Shown here: positions 6,469-7,057 of the stretch, piece after piece | Numbering within the stretch: the stretch's first letter is position 1 | Layout of the letters: each line of letters opens with the position of its first letter | Source: Candidatus Altimarinota bacterium | GTDB lineage: Bacteria; Patescibacteriota; Gracilibacteria; BD1-5; UBA2023 | Direction of reading: 5' to 3' | Assembly: GCA_947373235.1 (NCBI GenBank) | Contig: CANBWW010000047.1 | Span: forward strand, 1 to 7,057 | Length of the DNA stretch: 7,057 bases | Made by a program: the position numbers and the translations under genes | Notes under the pieces: model-generated | The model's input: the letters and a program-made list of their open reading frames with translations, nothing else | The model's database searches: none | Told to the model about the DNA's origin: nothing

Positions 6469-6981
6469 ATGCGAATTATTTCTCTTCTCGCGGGTTATGC
6501 AGCTGGTTTGGCGATCGCTACGAAGTACAAAAAAGGAACTTCAAAGATCAAAAAAGCGGTGGATCCAACAAAATCAAAGCTCGATCTTTTTATCGATGAG
6601 ATCGTCGATCTTCATAAAGATGCCTTTGCAGATATCAAAAGTACGGTTGCAACCACCTTTGAAGATGTTGAAGATTTTGACGGACTCAAGACAAAGCTCA
6701 CTTCTCTCGTAGATACTTTCTCTGATGAATTCGAAACGAAACTCGCTGATATTTCTGGAAATGCAGATGAAAAGAAAGAAAAAGCGATCGACTGGCTCGA
6801 GACGATCTATGCAAAGTATAAAACTACGCTTCTCAATGCGAAGAAAAAAGCAGCAGAGTTTTCTGAAGATGCAACTGAAAATACAGAAGATGTGGTCACA
6901 CATGCTGAGGTAGCCATCGAAAAAAAATATCATAGCACGAAGAAAAAACTCGAGTCCGCTGTAAAGAAGGTTACAAAATAA
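6469..6981 (+). CDS. Small membrane-anchored helical protein, YtxH-like
   Basis: A 170-residue protein with no TGA, ending in TAA. Residues 3-17 (IISLLAGYAAGLAIA) form a short small-residue-rich hydrophobic segment, followed by YKKGTSKIKK. This order of glycine/alanine-rich membrane helix then basic KKGxxKIKK resembles the start of YtxH-domain proteins, which are often tied to stress or envelope but have no defined activity. The remainder (about 30-170) is almost all charged helix, Lys/Glu/Asp/Ala-rich without cysteine or proline after residue 33, and could form long amphipathic or coiled-coil helices. The basic end (KKLESAVKKVTK) might touch nucleic acid or membrane; that is speculation. It lies 45 bases after the peptidase, with its own promoter and a terminator behind it, so it is probably a single-gene unit. 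Family membership is tentative. Confidence 0.82.
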   Translation: MRIISLLAGYAAGLAIATKYKKGTSKIKKAVDPTKSKLDLFIDEIVDLHKDAFADIKSTVATTFEDVEDFDGLKTKLTSLVDTFSDEFETKLADISGNADEKKEKAIDWLETIYAKYKTTLLNAKKKAAEFSEDATENTEDVVTHAEVAIEKKYHSTKKKLESAVKKVTK

Positions 6982-7002
6982 GATTGATTTTTTCCCATTT
7001 TT

Positions 7003-7036
7003 AGAGAGAATACACACCTATTCTCTCTTTTATTTT
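7003..7036 (+). terminator. Intrinsic terminator after the YtxH-like gene
   Basis: AGAGAGAATA (7003-7012) pairs perfectly over ten bases with TATTCTCTCT (7019-7028) across a six-base loop, followed by a T-rich run to about 7038. It is 21 bases after the stop codon. The stem is less GC-rich than usual, but the pairing is complete. Confidence 0.75.
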
Positions 7037-7039
7037 TTG

Positions 7040-7057
7040 TATACTTCCCATGAATCC
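7040..7057 (+). other. Possible start of the next gene with a -10 hexamer
   Basis: TATACT (7040-7045) is followed after four bases by an ATG (7050-7052) and five more bases to the window edge. The arrangement repeats the hexamer-then-ATG pattern seen before other genes here. Too little sequence remains to test for coding. Confidence 0.25.

Noticed and set aside
1..7057. CRISPR array, tRNA, rRNA or insertion sequence
   Set aside because: I saw no regularly spaced repeats, cloverleaf-like segments, rRNA motifs or transposase-like proteins in the window.

Overview
The window looks like a piece of a Patescibacteria (CPR) chromosome that uses genetic code 25, in which UGA is read as glycine. That code is known from Gracilibacteria (BD1-5/GN02) and Absconditabacteria (SR1). 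Five recognisable or clearly coding frames are interrupted only by TGA, 24 times in total. Where the families are known, the TGAs fall at glycine positions. All seven complete genes end in TAA or TAG, none in TGA, and tryptophan is written TGG. The DNA is AT-rich and compact. I cannot tell Gracilibacteria from Absconditabacteria from this piece alone.

Layout. Bases 1-130 hold a possible tail of an upstream gene and a promoter-like sequence. Then come proS (131-1345, prolyl-tRNA synthetase, 7 TGA plus one in-frame TAG), a SanA/DUF218 membrane protein (1368-2006, 4 TGA), an unrecognised 317-residue protein with a nucleotidyltransferase-like motif (2045-2998, 9 TGA) and a TrmA/RlmD-family rRNA/tRNA m5U methyltransferase (3115-4536, 3 TGA). 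A strong hairpin terminator follows, then a convergent lipoprotein gene on the minus strand (4625-5128, no TGA). After a 194-base divergent spacer come an M24 Xaa-Pro aminopeptidase (5323-6423, 1 TGA) and a small YtxH-like membrane-anchored helical protein (6469-6981, no TGA). The window ends with a terminator and a possible start of the next gene.

The genes do not form one pathway: they are housekeeping translation and RNA-modification genes, a peptidase and envelope proteins. proS, the sanA-like gene and the unknown gene lie close together (gaps of 22 and 38 bases) and may be co-transcribed, although -10-like hexamers sit just before several starts. Most genes show no Shine-Dalgarno sequence; only the lipoprotein gene has a textbook one.

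The points most worth following are the UGA=Gly code, the amber codon inside the essential proS frame, the atypical lipoprotein gene, the orphan with 9 of 17 glycines written TGA, the missing Fe-S cysteines in the methyltransferase, and promoter hexamers placed as if for leaderless mRNAs. I see no CRISPR array, insertion sequence, tRNA or rRNA, and no evidence of a new multi-gene system.
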